A stretch of 64,000 nt of DNA from Fonsecaea monophora (Eukaryota > Ascomycota > Eurotiomycetes > Chaetothyriales > Herpotrichiellaceae). Location of the stretch: assembly GCF_001642475.1 (NCBI RefSeq), contig NW_019173956.1:278852-342851 (forward strand). Reading direction: 5' to 3'. Numbering within the stretch: the first letter of the stretch is position 1; the number at the start of each line of letters is the position of its first letter. The position numbers and the translations under genes were made by a program. Under the pieces are notes generated by a model. The model was not told the origin of the DNA. It searched no databases and saw nothing but the letters and a program-made list of their open reading frames with translations. Shown here piece after piece: positions 60,124 through 64,000 of this stretch.

Positions 60124-61308
60124 TCATTTCGGCACGAATGGCAGCTTTGTCTTGGAGCGGTTGTGCGACATGAAAGGCCGAAGGGACGGAATCGACAGCT
60201 TCTGGTGGAGAGAAGGGAGAGAAATCTTGTGGTTGAGCAGGCCACGTCGACCGGTGGACTGGATGGAGCGTCCCGAACTCCGGGCGGTCTTCTCGCTCTG
60301 TTTGTCACTGTTGTTATCCTGTACCTGCGGCGGCGGGCAGATGTACGGCAAGGTGGTGTTCCAGTAGTGATGCCATTGGCCCATGTCGCTCAGCTGGGCG
60401 TCGGGCAGGTTTGTCATGGCCGGAGTCAGGCTCTGCGCGAAATGGCCCAGCCCATGCTGCGCCTGCAGGGCGTTCAGCCCAAGGTAGAATGTGTCCCTCA
60501 GCTCAGCCTCGAAAGGGAAGCCCGGGTGCGGGACCTCCAATTTGGTTTGGAACGGAGGTGTGAGGAGCACCACCACGACCAGCGCCACGGCTAGGACTGG
60601 CGAGCGGACGGTGCGCAGTTGCTGCAAGGCAGCCATCTGCAGGTGGTCCAACTCTCCCGTGACGGCAAGGGTCTTGACCGTCTGGGGCCACGCATGGTCC
60701 TGGCTCAGGGCGAGGACCACGGTGAACCGGGTATCGAGAGAGGGTTGTCCGATCTGCTCTTCAAGGGTGGTCATCCGACGATGGAGACCAGACACGCCCA
60801 GGATACTGCGGGGCAGCGGATCTCGGCACCTCGGCAGCTTCTTGTAATCGAGGGCATTTCGGAGGCAGTGTTGCAGGGCAAGAACCTTCTCCTTGGGCGT
60901 GGGCAGGCCAATGAGGGTCATGGTTTCGGCAATCTTCCAGGAGCTGTTGAAGGTGCCTGTGGTGGCGGTGATTCGCGCGGAGGGAAGGAGGGTAAAGATG
61001 AGCCGATCGAGGTTTTTAGGCACTCTTGGAAGTGGAGTGGTGCTCTGGTAGGATGCTCGGTTGATCCATGTGAGCCAGGGCACGATCTCGTTGTCTGCGC
61101 ACAGGGTGGCTCGGACGTGATCAGGGGTCCATCTGATGTAGAAGGCATCGAAGGGGTCGACCAGGCTCAGGACCAAGATCGCCAGCTTCCTCACAAATTC
61201 TTCATTGACGTCAACAGGCGGGATGGTCCAGGACTCTGGGCGCGGGCCTGTGCGCCGCGCAGGGGACTCGGGGGACAGAAGTGGTACGGGAATGGTGACT
61301 GAGGCCAT
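60124..61308 (-). CDS. Hypothetical protein, single exon
   Basis: The minus-strand frame is open for 448 codons; its first ATG is at 61308, giving 394 residues (start MASVTIPVPLLSPESPARR). The N-terminal third contains NEEFVRKLAILVLSLVDPF and FYIRWTPDHVRATLC. A short hydrophobic stretch (SPVLAVALVVVVLLTPPF, about residues 240-257) could be a single membrane segment. The last 70 residues are Ser/Arg/Lys-rich and disordered-looking (SEKTARSSGRSIQSTGRRG). The length rules out chance. I do not recognise the family; no catalytic motif is visible. Codons 5' of the ATG stay open to 61470 but lack another ATG. Confidence 0.75.
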   Translation of the reverse strand: MASVTIPVPLLSPESPARRTGPRPESWTIPPVDVNEEFVRKLAILVLSLVDPFDAFYIRWTPDHVRATLCADNEIVPWLTWINRASYQSTTPLPRVPKNLDRLIFTLLPSARITATTGTFNSSWKIAETMTLIGLPTPKEKVLALQHCLRNALDYKKLPRCRDPLPRSILGVSGLHRRMTTLEEQIGQPSLDTRFTVVLALSQDHAWPQTVKTLAVTGELDHLQMAALQQLRTVRSPVLAVALVVVVLLTPPFQTKLEVPHPGFPFEAELRDTFYLGLNALQAQHGLGHFAQSLTPAMTNLPDAQLSDMGQWHHYWNTTLPYICPPPQVQDNNSDKQSEKTARSSGRSIQSTGRRGLLNHKISLPSLHQKLSIPSLRPFMSHNRSKTKLPFVPK

Positions 61309-63050
61309 CTGGACAAGCGAGGCAAGGGAAAATGGTGAGACAAAGGACTGAGAAACATGTCCAAACCAGGAGGGGTCTAGCCATAACTCATATACCAACT
61401 GCGATCCTGGAAAACCGAGAGGCGAGAGGAGCAGGGAGACGGAGGGAGAAACCAAGTTGCAGTCAAGCACCCGCGCATGTGGTCGGGCAATGAGGGTGGA
61501 TGTGGCAGAAAAGCAGTCCAGGTACCAACAGTCAAATCAGACGGCGCAAATGACACTTCGGAGACAGCTGAAGCAAAAATCGGACACCCAGTTCTGTGCT
61601 GGCTTGCATATTTTTGACAGCTTGGAAGTCGAGGTTGACCATCTCCTGTTGGTCCTCAACACAGCGATGATGGAGATGTGCAAGGGGCGAAGCGTAATCC
61701 AAAGCCAAATAGGCCAATCCGCTTGTCGACCAACCGGAGTCTCTGCCCGGGTTGTACAGAGGGTGGCAAGGCCTGTCAATGCTGGAAATAAGGAGGGAGA
61801 AGAGGGTAAGTTGAGCAAACAGAACTTCGGATCCTGCAACCCGAACTCCATGCCCCCGCTTTGCCCGCATCGCCAAGAAGAGATTCTATTGCACCAACCA
61901 CCGATGAGCATCTTACCGGCATATTTAGTCTCAAGAACCTTTCCCACCTCGCCCCTCCAGATACAGTGTAATTGGTGGATAGGTAAACAACCTTGTCCAG
62001 ACGCAACGAATTGACCGAGTCGACAGTGGTCAGTTTAGGCGGACGCGCTGATCTACACCATATTGGGCCGACGGTCCGAGTTGCGCAAGGGATCGGGACT
62101 TTGCAATTAGATTCGCACTATCTCTCACTGAAATGCATCTGATTCGCTTAGATGGGGGAGGGTCAGCCGATCCGGGGCGGATGGGAGGAATGCTGTGGTG
62201 TAAAAGGCATCCTCATCGCCTACCCGGACTTCAGAGACCTGCAGGTTGGACATGAAGGAGTAGTGATTGTCAAAGTCGATGTGTATCCAACCCCCTGCTC
62301 GCCACCCCGGAGTCATGCGGCCCCTGGTCACAATAACGATGGAATAAGACAAACATAATGGACAATAAATACCCAGGTCTTTAAAACAACTCCCACTCAG
62401 CTCACTCGTAGTCTTTTGAATGAGGCTCCTGCTCAGCGCGGGGTACGATGCCCTTGGCCAGCTTACCGGTCCGTGATAACCCCGCCAACCCCGCCAACCC
62501 CTTACGTTTTTGTCCCCCTTGCAACTGCATCTAGCCTCGTTACGGAATGTCCAAATCAGCTAGTCCCGAAGAGGATGTTTAGGCTGAGGTCTAAGCCAAT
62601 CAGATGAACCTCTGTCTCATTCTGTCCAATCTCAGTGGAGCTTGATGGAGCTTGGCGCGTTTGAACGGTATGTTGGGCTTGCGCTGAAGACTCGTATGGA
62701 GAGGCGCTATCTGGTTTGTTCGTCTCGATATCGCTACTAGACCTGCAGGAGACTGGCTACGACCGGTCTTGGATTACTACCACACCATAACGCGCTCTTC
62801 GCACGAGCCAGAGCCACATTCTCCTCCGTCTGCTGCTAGTGCAACCGGCCGTGAGCGAAGTCTCAAACCACGTTTGACCACGAGACGAGCATGAATCTGC
62901 ACATGCTTTCGAGCTCTTTGCTGCTATCAAGGAGTCACCCCACATACCTTTCTCCCTCTTCCTCGCTTTAAACATGGCATTTTGCGCCTTTGTAGATACC
63001 CATCTGCAACACCCACCAAGTTGTCACCCTCCGAACAAGACTCGCCCTGT
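61309..63050. promoter_or_regulatory. Shared upstream region of divergent genes
   Basis: This 1.7-kb gap separates the minus-strand hypothetical gene and the plus-strand zinc-finger gene, so it should hold both promoters. Visible: a CCCCGCCAA tandem duplication at about 62482-62502 and a CT-rich tract near 62950-62970 ahead of the zinc-finger gene. No convincing ORF or RNA gene was found. Confidence 0.4.
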
Positions 63051-64000
63051 ATGGATGTGAGTAGTTTCTCACCCACCTCCTTTGACGCACCTGTCGCGGG
63101 AGATGAATATTTCGGTTCCTTTGATTGTTTCGCGGCGCAAGACGAACAGCCCCATCCGACTTTTTATGCGACCCCCCTGTCAATTCGAGAATGGCCTGGT
63201 TCATCGCCAGCCTCGAAAGAGCCGCTCATCGACAAAGTGGTCATGAGAATCCCCCCCAGCCTGCAAAATGGCCTGAACCTCCACCATGGCGACATGAGCG
63301 GTCCGATCCCTTTCACGAGTCCTCCCATGATTGACCAGGTCATCATGCATGTACCCCCTCAACAGCAGCAAGACCTCCTCTGTCCCCAGAGCGAGCAACC
63401 ATTTGAGTACACCTTCAACAATAGTTTCGTATCCGGACCGGAGTGGCACAGCCACGTCAGCCTCAATAACGCGGTGGCCGGTCACGATCAAATATTCACG
63501 TCTGGTGAGCCCCAGCCGGACACCCGGCCAACGGGTCAAAAGAGAAGGTCATATTGTCCATCATGTGGAATGTCTTATGGGAGGCGCGAGGATATGTTGC
63601 GCCATCTCCGAACGCGTAGGCGGCTCCCTCCCGATTTCCAGCATCTGATGTCGCTGACACGCTGCCAGACTCGAAGAACTCCAAGTTTTCCTGCGGGTTT
63701 TGCCCCAAGACTTTTAGGCGCAGGTAGGACACAGATGGAACCCTGAATCCTTTGAAGGGACCAAGTCGCTGACCGGTTCGCAGGGAAATCTGGAGGGAAC
63801 ATCAAGAATGGTGCAAGAATCGGTCACGAGCGTCAATGCCGAAACGAGGGAAAATGGCGAGGTGCGTCGCTTGCGCGACTCGGGACGTTGACTGTAGCCT
63901 GGGCACACCGTGTTTCAATTGTGCGACAGAGGGCGAAGAATGTACTCGGCGTAAGTCCCTGTTAGCGGTATTGGGTCATGAACATCAAACACCAGCCGAT
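63051..64000 (+). CDS. Transcription factor with two C2H2-type fingers plus a Zn2Cys6 cluster, 3' end outside the window
   Basis: The exons are 63051-63615, 63669-63723, 63784-63950 and probably 63996 onward. The introns of 53 and 60 nt (donors GTAGGC and GTAGGA, branches CGCTGAC, acceptors CCAG and GCAG) must be removed to complete both fingers. Finger 1 is CPSCGMSYGRREDMLRHLRTH, a clean C-x2-C-x12-H-x3-H completed across intron 1. Finger 2 starts CGFCPKTFRRR and ends REHQEWC (C-x2-C-x12-H-x3-C), completed across intron 2. A binuclear cluster follows, beginning CVACATRDVDC and ending CFNCATEGEEC (C-x2-C-x6-C-x5-C-x2-C-x6-C). The 188-residue N-terminal part is acidic and Gln/Pro-containing, as in activation regions. 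A regulatory, DNA-binding nuclear role is inferred from the fingers. ATG 63051 is the first in frame; an upstream exon is possible. The middle and C-terminal domains are not visible. Confidence 0.82.

Noticed and set aside
1..64000. tRNA, rRNA, CRISPR or transposon ends
   Set aside because: I looked for T-loop-like GGTTCRANNCC strings, 5S-like blocks, regularly spaced repeats and long terminal repeats, and found none that held up. A tRNAscan and a repeat search would be decisive.

Overview
The window is nuclear DNA of a filamentous ascomycete (Pezizomycotina); I cannot name the genus. Three things point there. Protein-coding genes are split by very short introns (about 45 to 125 nt) with GT donors, CTRAC-like branch sites and YAG acceptors. 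The gene content includes the eukaryotic lipid-transfer protein VPS13, a TLP1-type thiolase-like protein and a zinc-finger factor carrying a fungal Zn2Cys6 cluster. Several genes are preceded by pyrimidine-rich leaders. No rRNA, tRNA, CRISPR array or intact transposon was recognised.

Layout. (1) 1-8899: the 3' nine-tenths of VPS13 on the plus strand, cut by the window start, with a 56-nt intron just before its last 13 codons. (2) 9360-10888: a Gln-rich, low-complexity protein with one coiled coil. (3) 10889-16769: no convincing gene; microsatellites and CT-rich leaders. (4) 16.8-28.1 kb: an accessory-looking cluster of short hypothetical genes: a possible 65-aa two-exon protein, a frameshifted ORF pair (17.6-18.9 kb), a two-exon minus-strand gene (20.2-21.6 kb), a three-exon restriction-endonuclease-fold-like protein (24.6-25.9 kb) and a short, divergent protein kinase (27.3-28.1 kb). 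(5) 28.1-37.3 kb: fragmented ORFs that look like gene relics, plus one strong GC-rich hairpin. (6) 37.3-39.3 kb: an intact seven-exon TLP1-type thiolase-like gene. (7) 40.8-41.2 kb: a truncated kinase N-lobe on the minus strand, distantly like the 27.3-kb kinase. (8) 41.2-57.1 kb: almost gene-free, with one unusually long unexplained ORF (46.1-47.0 kb), a second perfect hairpin and tandem repeats. (9) 57.1-61.3 kb: small candidate genes and a 394-aa minus-strand hypothetical protein. (10) 63.1 kb to the end: the start of a transcription factor gene that, once two introns are removed, encodes two zinc fingers of C2H2 type followed directly by a Zn2Cys6 cluster.

The genes form no operon-like pathway. 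VPS13 is core housekeeping. The rest is typical of a fast-evolving, gene-poor fungal segment with orphan genes, decaying copies and a few intact accessory genes. Exon boundaries were read by hand from splice motifs and reading-frame continuity, and no homology search was run.
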